Shown here: in pieces, positions 16,262 through 23,845 of the stretch
Numbering within the stretch: the stretch's first letter is position 1
How the letters are laid out: every line of letters starts with the position of its first letter
Origin: Prevotella sp. UBA1705
Lineage (GTDB): Bacteria; Bacteroidota; Bacteroidia; Bacteroidales; Bacteroidaceae
Assembly (NCBI GenBank): GCA_002317385.1
Contig: DCJH01000029.1
Coordinates: 42,658 to 82,323 of the forward strand
Direction of reading: 5' to 3'
Length of the DNA: 39,666 bases
The notes under the pieces: generated by a model
What the model was told of the DNA's origin: nothing
The model's input: only the letters and a program-made list of their open reading frames with translations
Database searches by the model: none
Translations under genes and position numbers: made by a program

Positions 16262-17239
16262 TTATTCCCTATACATCCACGCCACAATCCTGCTCATCCA
16301 GCCAATGGAGAAGCGGAACCACCGATAAGTGGCCACGGGCTTGCCCCCAAAGCTCAGGATGAACTCGCGATAAGGATTGCGAGGATAAGGCAGGCCCACG
16401 TCGAGAAAGCAGAAGTGGGCGTAGTTGTGCTCCCAGGCCCAGTTCATGGCATGCCAGATGGTCATCATGTTGGGGTGCAGATGGGGGTAGCGCTTGCGCC
16501 TGGAGGCCAGATACCACAGATAGGCATTGCCCTCGGAGTAGGCGCAGACGCATCCGCCGATGATCTTTTTCTTATAGAGCGTGATGAAGATGCGTGCCCG
16601 ATTGCTCTTGAATAGTTCCACAAACTGCTCCTCCGGGGGCGGCAGGCGATGGATCTTGAACCTGAAAAACTGGCGCAGCAACTTGTGAAACTGGCGCACT
16701 TCCTGCTCTGTGGTGGCCTCTCGGGTCACCACTCCGAGGTTGTAGACGCGCTCGATGCGCTGCTCTATGCGCTCCGAGATTCGCTCAGCAGGTGCCTTGG
16801 AGTGGAGCGAATTGTGCACTTCCTGCCAGCTTACGGGCACATACGAGTTCTTTCGGAAGAACCGATAGCCGAACATCTTGCGCGATAGGTCGCTGAACTC
16901 GGTGTAGAGGCATAGCTTGCGGCGCAGCTTCCGCGTGATGGTGTAGAGCAGTTGGCCGAATATTTCCTCGCTCTGGGCATCGTCTTCATATTCGCCTTCG
17001 CCATAGATGCGGCCTTGGGTGAAGAGGTAAGGGGGCATGAGCGAACCGCGCCGACGCACGATGGCCAGCAGATGGCCCACCACGTGGCCGTCGTTGTCGG
17101 TCGCAACAGCCATGTAAGGTCTCTGTCCCGGTGTTCTTTCGATAATGTGAAAGAGGTCCGGGCTGTGGAAGAAGTTGTGAGAAGTCATATCCGGCAAAAC
17201 GTCTCCCGAGGTATAGAGTCTTACATGATACGTGTTCAT
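16262..17239 (-). CDS. FemAB/GNAT-fold acyltransferase-like protein
   Basis: A 325-residue cytoplasmic protein without a signal. The N-terminus SHNFFHSPDLFHIIERTPG and the C-terminal half (IFITLYKKKIIGGCVCAYSE, AYLWYLASRRKRYPHLHPNM, WAWEHNYAHFCFLDVG, REFILSFGGKPV) are the layout of the FemAB-like (BioF2/Acetyltransf_6) double GNAT fold. Such proteins move aminoacyl or acyl groups, often onto cell-wall or lipid acceptors; the acceptor here is unknown. The start at 17239 is kept because residues before the next Met (MTSHNFF, 17188) look coding. However, the -7 promoter element ends only 5 bases upstream, so either the mRNA is leaderless or 17188 is the real start. It is followed by the TonB receptor gene. 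Confidence 0.82.
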   Translation of the reverse strand: MNTYHVRLYTSGDVLPDMTSHNFFHSPDLFHIIERTPGQRPYMAVATDNDGHVVGHLLAIVRRRGSLMPPYLFTQGRIYGEGEYEDDAQSEEIFGQLLYTITRKLRRKLCLYTEFSDLSRKMFGYRFFRKNSYVPVSWQEVHNSLHSKAPAERISERIEQRIERVYNLGVVTREATTEQEVRQFHKLLRQFFRFKIHRLPPPEEQFVELFKSNRARIFITLYKKKIIGGCVCAYSEGNAYLWYLASRRKRYPHLHPNMMTIWHAMNWAWEHNYAHFCFLDVGLPYPRNPYREFILSFGGKPVATYRWFRFSIGWMSRIVAWMYRE

Positions 17240-17243
17240 AGGG

Positions 17244-17251
17244 CAAAGATA
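17244..17251 (-). promoter_or_regulatory. -7 element for the FemAB-like gene
   Basis: Minus-strand TATCTTTG fits TAnnTTTG; no good -33 is seen. Transcription would start at about 17239, the annotated A of ATG, which implies a leaderless message or the internal start at 17188. Confidence 0.5.
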
Positions 17252-17294
17252 ACAAAAAACTCTAATAACCTCGACGCATCTGCAATCTTTTTAT

Positions 17295-17302
17295 TAACTT
17301 TG
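17295..17302 (+). promoter_or_regulatory. -7 element for nitroreductase-kdsC
   Basis: TAACTTTG, 24 bases before the ATG at 17326. The -33 region is poor. It lies divergently about 45 bases from the minus-strand element for the FemAB-like gene. Confidence 0.5.
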
Positions 17303-17325
17303 CAATACAACCATCTTTTTAGGAT

Positions 17326-17856
17326 ATGGAAGATTTCAAAAGTCTTGTTCAGCATCGAAGGAGCCATCGCCGGTTCACCGACGAGGAAGTGTCGGCCGAG
17401 GAATTGCAGCTTATCCTGCGTGCCGCATTGATGTCGCCCACCTCCAAGGGGCAGCGCAACTGGCAGTTTGCCGTGGTAGACAACAAGCGGGATATAGAGA
17501 AATTACCCGACGCCAAGGACATGGGGTCTCAGTTTATGAAGGGTGCTCCGCTCGCCATTGTGGTGATGGGCGACCCCAAAGTGAACGATTGCTGGATAGA
17601 AGACTGCAGCATCGCCGCCATCTCCATGCAGTATCAGTGCGAGGATCTGGGGCTGGGTAGCTGCTGGATACAGATGCGGGGCCGTGGATTGAGCGACGGA
17701 CATACGGCCAACGAAGTGATTCACGGCATACTCGGACTGCCCGACCATCTGGAGGTGCTGTGCGTGTTGGCCATAGGTCATGCCTCCGACGTGCGACAGT
17801 TGCAGGATGAAGACAACCTGAAATGGGAAAATGTTATCATAAAAACCGATGATTAA
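17326..17856 (+). CDS. Nitroreductase family protein
   Basis: A 176-residue FMN-dependent nitroreductase-like protein. The N-terminal VQHRRSHRRFTDEEVSAEEL gives the FMN phosphate-binding RR/R motif. SPTSKGQRNWQFAVVDN is the active-site loop (usually SPSxxNxQPW). MQYQCEDLGLGSCWIQ and the C-terminal LPDHLEVLCVLAIGHA complete the family pattern. Family members reduce nitro-aromatics, quinones or flavins with NAD(P)H; the natural substrate is not known. It is a short form of the family. Its last 8 bases overlap kdsC, a translational coupling that may be accidental rather than functional. Confidence 0.92.
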   Translation: MEDFKSLVQHRRSHRRFTDEEVSAEELQLILRAALMSPTSKGQRNWQFAVVDNKRDIEKLPDAKDMGSQFMKGAPLAIVVMGDPKVNDCWIEDCSIAAISMQYQCEDLGLGSCWIQMRGRGLSDGHTANEVIHGILGLPDHLEVLCVLAIGHASDVRQLQDEDNLKWENVIIKTDD

Positions 17857-18367
17857 TTACGACCTCAAGAAGATCAAAGCTGTGATATTCGATGTAGACG
17901 GCGTGCTCTCGGCAGAGACCGTGGCCATGGACGAGGAGGGAATGCCGCTGCGAACCATGAATATCAAGGATGGCTATGCCATCCAACTGGCCCACAAGAT
18001 GGGGCTCCGAGTGGTCATTATGACCGGTGGAAGCTCAGACACCATATACAAACGCTACGCCTATCTCGGCGTGGAGGACATCTATATGAAGTGTTCTGTG
18101 AAAATCAAGAACTACCAGGAGCTTCTGGATAAATACGCGCTCACCGACGAAGAAGTGATTTTTATGGGCGACGATATCCCCGATTTGGAGATCATGCGAC
18201 GCGTAGGGTGTGCCTGTTGTCCGGCAGATGCCTGTGCCGATGTGAAGGAAGTGTCGACCTATGTCTCGCAGAAGGCTGGAGGTTTCGGCTGTGCCCGCGA
18301 CATTCTGGAGCAGGTTTTGCAGGCCCAAGGCAAGTGGCTCAGCGATGCAAAAGCGTTTGGATGGTGA
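17849..18367 (+). CDS. kdsC: 3-deoxy-D-manno-octulosonate 8-phosphate phosphatase (KdsC-type HAD)
   Basis: A 172-residue HAD phosphatase of the small capless C0 type. It has motif I FDVDGVLS (D15, D17), motif II VIMTGGSS, and motif III/IV KNYQELLDKYALTDEEVIFM with GDDIPDLEIM. CCPADA and CADVKEV are the typical KdsC tail. It removes phosphate from KDO-8-phosphate, the last step before CMP-KDO in lipopolysaccharide inner-core synthesis, and acts as a tetramer. It starts inside the end of the nitroreductase gene. A repeat-rich 260-base gap separates it from maf. Confidence 0.94.
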   Translation: MINYDLKKIKAVIFDVDGVLSAETVAMDEEGMPLRTMNIKDGYAIQLAHKMGLRVVIMTGGSSDTIYKRYAYLGVEDIYMKCSVKIKNYQELLDKYALTDEEVIFMGDDIPDLEIMRRVGCACCPADACADVKEVSTYVSQKAGGFGCARDILEQVLQAQGKWLSDAKAFGW

Positions 18368-18379
18368 TGGAAGGGAGAG

Positions 18380-18568
18380 GAAGTTAAGAAGTTAAAGGAG
18401 TTAAAGAAGTTAAGACAAAGGTACCGTAGGAGTCGCTTGGCAATACTGCGATGAACCGATAACCGGTCGTTTGTCTTAAATTCCTCACGTCTTAATTTCT
18501 TCACTCCTATAAAATCTTCACTCCATACATACGTCTTAACGTCTTAACTTCCCTAACTTCTTAACTTC
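18380..18568. repeat. GAAGTTAA / TTAACTTC inverted array between kdsC and maf
   Basis: The left arm 18380-18416 is four tandem GAAGTTAA-like units. The right arm 18533-18568 is its near complement (GTCTTAAC and CTTAACTTC units). Further degenerate CTTAACTCC/CAACTCC units follow to about 18615, and the phrase CATACATACGTCTTAAC occurs twice. The arms could pair over more than 30 bases around a loop of about 115. There is no gene in this gap. Confidence 0.75.
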
Positions 18569-18627
18569 ATACATACGTCTTAACTCCCCAACTCCATAAC
18601 TCCTCAACTCCTAAACAATAACAATCT

Positions 18628-19188
18628 ATGAAAAAAATCATATTAGCCAGCAAGTCGCCAAGGCGCAAGGAACTCTTGGCCGGGTTGGGATACGAGTTTG
18701 AAGTGAGGGTCATTCCGGGCATAGACGAGAGCTATCCCGAGGGGTTGACGATGGAAGAAATCCCTCAATACATTGCCCACGAGAAGGCTTCGGCCTATGA
18801 TGTGGGTGAGGATGAGCTGTTGCTCACGGCCGACACTGTGGTGGTGCTCGACCAGGAAGTGCTGGGCAAACCCCATGATGAGGCCGACGCGGCCCGCATG
18901 CTCCACGAGTTGAGTGGGCGAACTCACCACGTCATCACGGGCGTTTGCCTCAAGACGTCGAGCGCCCAGCGCCGATTCTCCGTCACGACAGAGGTTACTT
19001 TCAAGACGCTGACCGACGAGGAGATCAACTATTACATCTCCCACTACCGGCCTTTCGATAAGGCAGGCGCCTACGGCATACAAGAATGGATAGGGTATAT
19101 CGGCGTGACGGGCATCCGAGGAAGCTATTTCAACGTGATGGGATTGCCCGTACAGCGCATCTATCAGGAACTTCAGGGTATGCTCTGA
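18628..19188 (+). CDS. maf: Maf-like nucleotide pyrophosphatase
   Basis: A 186-residue protein with the Maf signatures ASKSPRRKELLAGLG (7-21), LLTADTVVVLDQ with D69, LGKPHDEADAARMLHELSG and FDKAGAYGIQEW. Family members of the YhdE type hydrolyse dTTP, UTP and modified nucleotides to monophosphates in nucleotide-pool cleaning, and Maf was first noted for inhibiting septation. The pattern with Lys-Ala-Gly-Ala-Tyr-Gly-Ile-Gln fits that type. The ATG at 18628 starts the conserved first strand directly. It is downstream of kdsC with a repeat array between, and convergent with the small gene at 19230. Confidence 0.95.
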   Translation: MKKIILASKSPRRKELLAGLGYEFEVRVIPGIDESYPEGLTMEEIPQYIAHEKASAYDVGEDELLLTADTVVVLDQEVLGKPHDEADAARMLHELSGRTHHVITGVCLKTSSAQRRFSVTTEVTFKTLTDEEINYYISHYRPFDKAGAYGIQEWIGYIGVTGIRGSYFNVMGLPVQRIYQELQGML

Positions 19189-19199
19189 GGCTGCCCCGG

Positions 19200-19222
19200 G
19201 CCTGCGGTTAGCACCGCAAGGC
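19200..19222. terminator. Weak inverted repeat between convergent maf and the small gene
   Basis: GCC-T-GCGGT, loop TAGC, ACCGC-AA-GGC. There is no T-run on either side, so a role as terminator is only possible. Confidence 0.3.
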
Positions 19223-19229
19223 TTACAGA

Positions 19230-19367
19230 TTACAAGATGGAAAACTCGTCGGTGAGGTCTTCACGGCTGATGTCGAAGTCCACTTCTTCTTTCCTGGGCT
19301 TCGGTTTTGTCTCTCCTTGAGGCTGAACCACGGTTTTCTTCTGCTCTATTCTGGCGTATTCTCTCAT
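19230..19367 (-). CDS. Small acidic-tailed protein, 45 residues, unknown
   Basis: The ATG at 19367 opens a frame of 45 codons reading MREYARIEQKKTVV, a Pro/Lys/Gln-rich middle, and an acidic end (VDFDISREDLTDEFSIL). It lies 28 bases after the GH25 stop on the same strand, so it is probably the third gene of the PBP-GH25 unit. The charge pattern (basic start, acidic end), absence of Cys and Gly/Arg junk, and a plausible ATG context (AGAGAGAAAATCATG) favour a real gene. It has no signal or membrane segment, so if real it is cytoplasmic. I do not recognise a family. Confidence 0.62.
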   Translation of the reverse strand: MREYARIEQKKTVVQPQGETKPKPRKEEVDFDISREDLTDEFSIL

Positions 19368-19395
19368 GATTTTCTCTCTTAATAATCGTTATCCT

Positions 19396-20115
19396 TTATA
19401 ATTCAATATCACTCAATTGCGTGCCCGACATGAAGCGGTCGAGGTCTACGCGCCCCTTGATTCCCCTGATGCGACCCCGTTCGGAATATTGCCAGATGTT
19501 GTGGCGGCCACTCCCCAAGATACGAGGCTGAGGCCAGCTATACTTTCCGAGGAAGAGGAAATACTTGTTGAAGTAGGGTGCCAGGCACTCGTTGTAGAAG
19601 TTGTAATGCGAGTAAATGAGTGGCGCCTTGCCGTAGTGGAGGGTCATGAGGCGGCAGAAGAGCCGCAGACTGTCTCTCAGTTGTCGGCCCGACCAGCCCC
19701 TGACGCCCTCGCGTTCCACGTCGATCATCGGGATTAAATCCTGTTGATGCTTCTTCACCACCGACTTGAAGAACTTGAACTGCTTCCTGATGGGCGACTG
19801 GGAAGACAGGTAATGATAGGAGCCGCACTTGATATTGTGGCGGCGCGCGCCCCTGATGTTCTTCTTATAGCAGTCGTCCTTGATGGTTGTTCCCTGCGTA
19901 GCCTTGATATATACGAACTGAATCTTGCTGTCGCGCGATACCTCCTTCCAATCGATGTCGCCCTGATAATGAGACACATCAATCCCATTATACTTCTTCA
20001 TATTGAGTTTTCCGATGGGCTGCTGGGCCAGTAGCGACATCGGGAACAACCCCGCCATGGTCAGAACAACCATGAGCCGGATGGCGTGAAGATGCTGAAA
20101 CAGGAACTTTCTCAT
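19396..20115 (-). CDS. Glycoside hydrolase family 25 lysozyme, exported
   Basis: A 239-residue protein from the ATG at 20115; the open frame extends 76 codons upstream, but only as an overlap of the PBP gene. An N-terminal signal segment (about 10-30: HAIRLMVVLTMAGLFPMSLL) is followed by the GH25 domain: YNGIDVSHYQGDIDW (D46), FVYIKATQGTT, CGSYHYL and DLIPMIDVE (D132, E134; acidic pair of the active site). The end IRGIKGRVDLDRF is the usual family finish. GH25 muramidases cut the MurNAc-GlcNAc bond of peptidoglycan. The start lies one base after the stop of the PBP gene, so synthesis of the two periplasmic wall enzymes is coupled. Confidence 0.93.
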   Translation of the reverse strand: MRKFLFQHLHAIRLMVVLTMAGLFPMSLLAQQPIGKLNMKKYNGIDVSHYQGDIDWKEVSRDSKIQFVYIKATQGTTIKDDCYKKNIRGARRHNIKCGSYHYLSSQSPIRKQFKFFKSVVKKHQQDLIPMIDVEREGVRGWSGRQLRDSLRLFCRLMTLHYGKAPLIYSHYNFYNECLAPYFNKYFLFLGKYSWPQPRILGSGRHNIWQYSERGRIRGIKGRVDLDRFMSGTQLSDIEL

Positions 20116-20116
20116 A

Positions 20117-21181
20117 TTATCTTGCCAAATAAACCTTGATGATGGACGCGGCCATCGGTGCTGCCACGTCGGCTCCGAAGCCCGCATGCTCGATGAATAC
20201 GGCCACGGCAATCTGCGGATGGACCATGGGGGCAAAGCCGATGAAGGCCGAATGGTCGTTGCCTGAGTTCTCCACCGTACCCGTCTTTCCGCAGATGGCG
20301 TAGCGCGAGGTGTTGATGGCGGAGGCTGTTCCGCGCTGCACACAGATGCGCATTCCGGTCACCACCTGGTCGTAAGCGTCGCGCGAGGCCTTGGTGAAAT
20401 GGCGTGCGGCATACTTGGCAGGGTGCTTCGCTGCCGACGAGCGGTGCACGTAGGGCGTGTGGTAGAATCCGCGATTGGCAATCGTAGCGGCGAGGTTGCA
20501 GAGCTGCAGCGGCGTGACGGTCATCGGGCCTTGGCCCATGCCGAGATACATGGCACGCTTCTCGTCCCACAGATCGCCATATTTGTTGGTCATCCAGCTG
20601 CCGTCGGGTATCTGCCCGGCGGCCTCGTTGTTCATGTCTATGCCCAAGGTGTGACCGAAACCCATGCTCAGCATATAGTCGTGCCACACGTTCATGGCGC
20701 GCCAGTGGCTCTCGTAGCGGTCGGTGTCGCCTATCATCGCCATATAGGCCTGGCAGAACCAGGTGTTGCACGACTGCCCGATGGCATTCACCATATTGAG
20801 AGATGAGGCATGCTTGTGGCAGCCCACGTGGATATTGTCGATAGCGAATCCGCCGTTGCAAACAAACTGAGCCTCCTTGTCTATCACCCCCTCGGTGTAT
20901 AGGGCGAGTGCCTGAGCCGTCTTGAAAGTAGACCCAGGGGCATAGATGCCGGTAATGGCACGGTTGATGTGGCTGGCCGATGTGGAGTTGCTCACCATGC
21001 AGAGCACCTCGCCAGTCGACGGCCTGATGGCCACGATGCTGCCTTGCTTGCCCTTGAGTAGCTGGCTACCCAGTCGCTGGAGGGTGGGAATCATGGTGAG
21101 GTCGGAGGGTTTAGCCTGCGCCATGACATTCATGGCGAGCATCAAAAGACCTATCGCTGAAAACAAATGCCTTCTCTTCAT
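20117..21181 (-). CDS. Minimal penicillin-binding transpeptidase (signal peptide plus catalytic domain only)
   Basis: A 354-residue protein from the ATG at 21181. All three active-site motifs are present: S84-T-F-K87 (in APGSTFKT), S137-C-N139 and K299-T-G-T302. The transpeptidase domain therefore fills nearly the whole protein and ends just after it. Class B PBPs such as PBP2 and FtsI carry a dimerisation/pedestal domain of 150-250 residues before it, and a membrane anchor. Here only a short signal (MKRRHLFSAIGLLMLAMNVM, cleavage after AQA) precedes about 30 residues of linker, so the protein is probably a soluble periplasmic enzyme. Motif layout (PGSTFKT, GQSCNTWF, CGKTGT) resembles PBP2/MrdA more than low-mass carboxypeptidases. 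It could be a peptidoglycan cross-linker or a beta-lactam-binding relative. It is coupled to GH25. Confidence 0.87.
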   Translation of the reverse strand: MKRRHLFSAIGLLMLAMNVMAQAKPSDLTMIPTLQRLGSQLLKGKQGSIVAIRPSTGEVLCMVSNSTSASHINRAITGIYAPGSTFKTAQALALYTEGVIDKEAQFVCNGGFAIDNIHVGCHKHASSLNMVNAIGQSCNTWFCQAYMAMIGDTDRYESHWRAMNVWHDYMLSMGFGHTLGIDMNNEAAGQIPDGSWMTNKYGDLWDEKRAMYLGMGQGPMTVTPLQLCNLAATIANRGFYHTPYVHRSSAAKHPAKYAARHFTKASRDAYDQVVTGMRICVQRGTASAINTSRYAICGKTGTVENSGNDHSAFIGFAPMVHPQIAVAVFIEHAGFGADVAAPMAASIIKVYLAR

Positions 21182-21188
21182 TTGGGTG

Positions 21189-21219
21189 CAAATGTACTGA
21201 ATTCCACCCGAATGACCAA
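21189..21219 (-). promoter_or_regulatory. Promoter of the PBP-GH25 unit
   Basis: Minus-strand TTG (21219-21217), exactly 20 bases, TACATTTG (21196-21189). The start near 21184 leaves only about 3 bases before the ATG at 21181, so the message would be almost leaderless. Confidence 0.62.
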
Positions 21220-21365
21220 GCATCGTCGCTATATTTTATAATAAGGTGTATGCCCGTTGGTTGAAATCTCGACTAAATAGATGTATTCCTCCTCTTACCC
21301 AAAGGTTTAGGCGAATCTTTGCCGATTGTTATTCGTTTCTTCATCCCATTGAAACATCAAGGCCC

Positions 21366-21373
21366 TAACTTTG
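21366..21373 (+). promoter_or_regulatory. -7 element for the glycosyltransferase at 21398
   Basis: TAACTTTG, 25 bases before the ATG. No clear -33 at the right distance; the closest TTG is 14 bases upstream of the element. Confidence 0.45.
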
Positions 21374-21397
21374 TGGTCGACAAACAGTAACTGCCGA

Positions 21398-22534
21398 ATG
21401 AAAGTATTATTTATGGTTCAAGGCGAAGGGCGCGGGCATCTCACCCAGGCGCTCACGTTGGAGAAGATGTTGCGACGTCGTGGTCACGAAGTGGTGGGAA
21501 TGCTCGTTGGGCGCAGTGAGGCGCGCGAGTTGCCGGCCTTTTTCCTACAAAGGGCGCAAGCCCCAGTGCAGGGATTCCTCAGTCCCAACTTCCTTCCCTC
21601 CAAGACCAACCAGCGCATTGGCCTGGGCCGCTCCATCCTCTACAACATCGTGAAGTCGCCGCAGTATATGGCAAGCATCCATTTTCTGCAGCAGCAAATC
21701 AAAGAAAGCGGTGCCGACCTCATCGTCAACTTCTACGAAATCCTTACCGGAATCACCAACTTTCTGTTCCGCCCGTCTATCCCGATGGTCTGCATTGGCC
21801 ATCAGTATCTCTGCCTTCATCCCGATTATTCGTTCCCAGTGGCCCATCCCTCAAGCCAGAAGCTCATGCTGGGCTTTACCCGAGCCACCTGCATGGGGGC
21901 CGCGCGCAAGCTTGCTCTCTCGTTCCGCTTCATGGCCGACGACGACAGTCAGCAGCTCTCCGTGGTGCCGCCGGTGCTCCGCGACGAGGTGCTCGACATC
22001 CCGCGCCACCACGGGAGCTATATCACGGGCTACATCCTCAATGCCGGATTCAGCCAGCAGGTGAGACAGTGGCACGAGGCTCATCCCGACATTCCCTTGC
22101 ACTTCTTCTGGGACAAGCGCGATGCAGCGGAGACTACACGTATCGACGATACGCTCACCTTCCACCGCATAGACGACCAAAAGTTCCTCTACTATCTGGC
22201 CAACTGCCGTGCCTACGCCACCACGGCGGGCTTCGAGTCGGTGTGCGAGGCCATGTATATGGGCAAACCTGTGCTCATGGTGCCCGCCCATGTGGAGCAA
22301 GAGTGCAACGCCCACGAGGCTTGGCTACAGGGAGCAGGCGTGGTAGCCAGCACGTTCAACATGGACTGGCTGCTCGATTTCGCCCATAGCTACACCGAAG
22401 ATGTGGAATTTCGCATGTGGGAAAACGATGCGGAACTCATGGTTATGGCCCGTCTGGAGAGCGTCGTGGCACAATATCGCGAACAACACTTATCTGATAC
22501 ATACATGATTGACACAGCATTCTCCGCAGGATAA
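21398..22534 (+). CDS. GT-B fold glycosyltransferase (MurG/UGT-like)
   Basis: A 378-residue protein from the ATG at 21398; the open frame begins 27 bases earlier, inside the promoter. The N-terminal Rossmann half begins MKVLFMVQGEGRGHLTQALT, with the Gly-rich GEGRGH loop (9-14) seen in MurG-type and UDP-glycosyltransferases. The C-terminal half has the donor-binding block YATTAGFESVCEAMYMGKPV (273-292), close to the GGxxTxxEAxxxGKP motif of these enzymes. It is soluble, without a signal. Such proteins are annotated as uncharacterised glycosyltransferases and probably act on a lipid or polysaccharide acceptor at the inner face of the membrane. Substrate unknown. It is divergent from the PBP unit, which may mean shared control of envelope synthesis. 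Confidence 0.85.
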   Translation: MKVLFMVQGEGRGHLTQALTLEKMLRRRGHEVVGMLVGRSEARELPAFFLQRAQAPVQGFLSPNFLPSKTNQRIGLGRSILYNIVKSPQYMASIHFLQQQIKESGADLIVNFYEILTGITNFLFRPSIPMVCIGHQYLCLHPDYSFPVAHPSSQKLMLGFTRATCMGAARKLALSFRFMADDDSQQLSVVPPVLRDEVLDIPRHHGSYITGYILNAGFSQQVRQWHEAHPDIPLHFFWDKRDAAETTRIDDTLTFHRIDDQKFLYYLANCRAYATTAGFESVCEAMYMGKPVLMVPAHVEQECNAHEAWLQGAGVVASTFNMDWLLDFAHSYTEDVEFRMWENDAELMVMARLESVVAQYREQHLSDTYMIDTAFSAG

Positions 22535-22576
22535 CTTTCAGTCTTTGCTTGTGTCAGTACAAGCCGTTTATACCGT

Positions 22577-22599
22577 CCCTCTGTAGCGATTACAGGGGG
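22577..22599 (+). terminator. Hairpin after the glycosyltransferase gene
   Basis: CCCTCTGTA, loop GCGAT, TACAGGGGG, with one wobble pair, followed by a T-rich stretch (ATTATTCTTTCTT). It sits 43 bases past the stop at 22534 and immediately beside the stop of the convergent gene at 22601. Confidence 0.45.
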
Positions 22600-22600
22600 A

Positions 22601-23002
22601 TTATTCTTTCTTGTTGGCCGTGCCACCCGTTGCACCGGGCTCCTGCCCGTCTTCCCATTCCTGCCACTCCTTCATGGCCTGCTTCCAGTCGGTAGCTCCA
22701 TGGGCCAGCGCCTCCTGCTCACGGGCCGCTTCGTCGCGCGCCTTGTCGCGGGCACGCTTCTCCTTCATGTCGGCAATGGTGGCGTCGTCGAGAATCTCGA
22801 TAGCCCCGCGACGGATAGCCTCCTGCAATTCCTCCTCGCCGAAAGCCTTGCCCGGTACGTTGAAGTCGGAGATGTTGAACTCATAGTCCACTCTCAGGTC
22901 GTGTCTCACCAGTTTCTGCTTGGCCCGGTTGCCCGCGTTCTTCAGGCGCAGGAGCTTAGCAATGGCGTTGATCTCGCTTTGTGAATATTTGTTTCTTCCC
23001 AT
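22601..23002 (-). CDS. Conserved-looking cytoplasmic protein, unknown
   Basis: A 133-residue protein. The first 75 residues (MGRNKYSQSEINAIAKLLR..., AGNRAKQKLVRHDLRVDYEF..., EEELQEAIRRGAIEILDD) look like a compact fold with a basic first helix, possibly nucleic-acid binding. Residues about 76-125 form a long charged helix rich in Lys, Arg, Glu and Ala (MKEKRARDKARDEAAREQEA), probably a coiled coil, with a disordered tail. I recognise no family, although a similar N-terminal pattern occurs in unnamed Bacteroidales proteins. It has a well-formed promoter of its own and is monocistronic and convergent with the glycosyltransferase gene. No signal peptide. Confidence 0.75.
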   Translation of the reverse strand: MGRNKYSQSEINAIAKLLRLKNAGNRAKQKLVRHDLRVDYEFNISDFNVPGKAFGEEELQEAIRRGAIEILDDATIADMKEKRARDKARDEAAREQEALAHGATDWKQAMKEWQEWEDGQEPGATGGTANKKE

Positions 23003-23046
23003 AGTGGTGTGGGGATGTTTGTCTATTAATAATCCTTAAATATCGG

Positions 23047-23077
23047 CAAAGGTACGCAAGAAATCCCTTTTCACCAA
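23047..23077 (-). promoter_or_regulatory. Promoter of the 133-residue protein gene
   Basis: Minus-strand TTG (23077-23075), 20 bases, TACCTTTG (23054-23047). The start near 23042 gives a leader of about 40 bases to the ATG at 23002. Confidence 0.65.
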
Positions 23078-23173
23078 GTTTCAAGGGTGAAGAATGTGCA
23101 ACGCCGGTATCGAGCGCGAGCTGTTTACTGGGTCTGATGCCATCTTCCAACCCATTGATCAAACCATTTTATC

Positions 23174-23833
23174 ATGAAAAAACTATTGTTCTTCTTACTC
23201 CTCCTACCCACTGCCATGATGGCCCAGCACGACAAGCGCCACCAGTTCAGCGTGAGCGTAGCGGCCTATGGCACGCCTGCCGACCAGCGATTCACCGATT
23301 TCACCAAGGATGTGTGCCAGCGTGCCGGCTACGACCACGACAGCACCACGACCTTCCCTCTGTTCATGGGTACCCATACCATGGTGAACCTGCGCTATGA
23401 TTATCGGCTCACTGATCGCCTTTGGATTGGTGCGACGGCAGGATTCGGTATCACTTGGCGCAAATATTACCACTATGAGGTGGACGAAGCCTACCTTTGG
23501 GTCATCCCTGTGAAGACCCATACCACCGACGATCTGCGCATGAAGAGCCTCACATTCTACCTCGGCCCTACTGCGCGCTATGAGTGGTATCGCTCGGGCA
23601 GTGGCATGTTCAGAGCCTATTCGGGCCTCTCCCTCGGCGTAACGAGACAGACATTGAAGGCCGGATGGCGCGTGCCCGATGCCCATCCCGACGAAAAGCA
23701 CACCCAATGGCGCTTCGGCTACCAGCTCACTCCCATCGGCCTCTCCCTCGGTCCCAGCTCCTTCCAGTGGTTTGCCGAACTGGGCTATGGTCACCAGTGC
23801 GCGTTCAACCTCGGGTTGAGGGTAGGGATGTGA
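23174..23833 (+). CDS. Outer-membrane beta-barrel protein, 219 residues
   Basis: A signal peptide (MKKLLFFLLLLPTAMMAQ) is followed by repeated amphipathic strands with aromatic residues (MVNLRYDYRLTDRLWIGATA, SLTFYLGPTARYEWYRSGSG, MFRAYSGLSLGVTRQTLKAG, QWFAELGYGHQCAFNLGLRV). The protein ends with a short hydrophobic strand (LGLRVGM). This is the usual look of a small barrel with 8-10 strands. I cannot assign a function; a porin or a lipid-modifying barrel cannot be separated by eye. No promoter of the TAnnTTTG type was found upstream. The inverted repeat B begins 13 bases after the stop. Confidence 0.78.
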   Translation: MKKLLFFLLLLPTAMMAQHDKRHQFSVSVAAYGTPADQRFTDFTKDVCQRAGYDHDSTTTFPLFMGTHTMVNLRYDYRLTDRLWIGATAGFGITWRKYYHYEVDEAYLWVIPVKTHTTDDLRMKSLTFYLGPTARYEWYRSGSGMFRAYSGLSLGVTRQTLKAGWRVPDAHPDEKHTQWRFGYQLTPIGLSLGPSSFQWFAELGYGHQCAFNLGLRVGM

Positions 23834-23845
23834 GACAAAGTGAGG

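Noticed and set aside
18380..18615. Possible CRISPR array from the repeated TTAACTTC units
   Set aside because: The units are 8-9 bases without regular spacers, partly inverted, and no cas genes are present.
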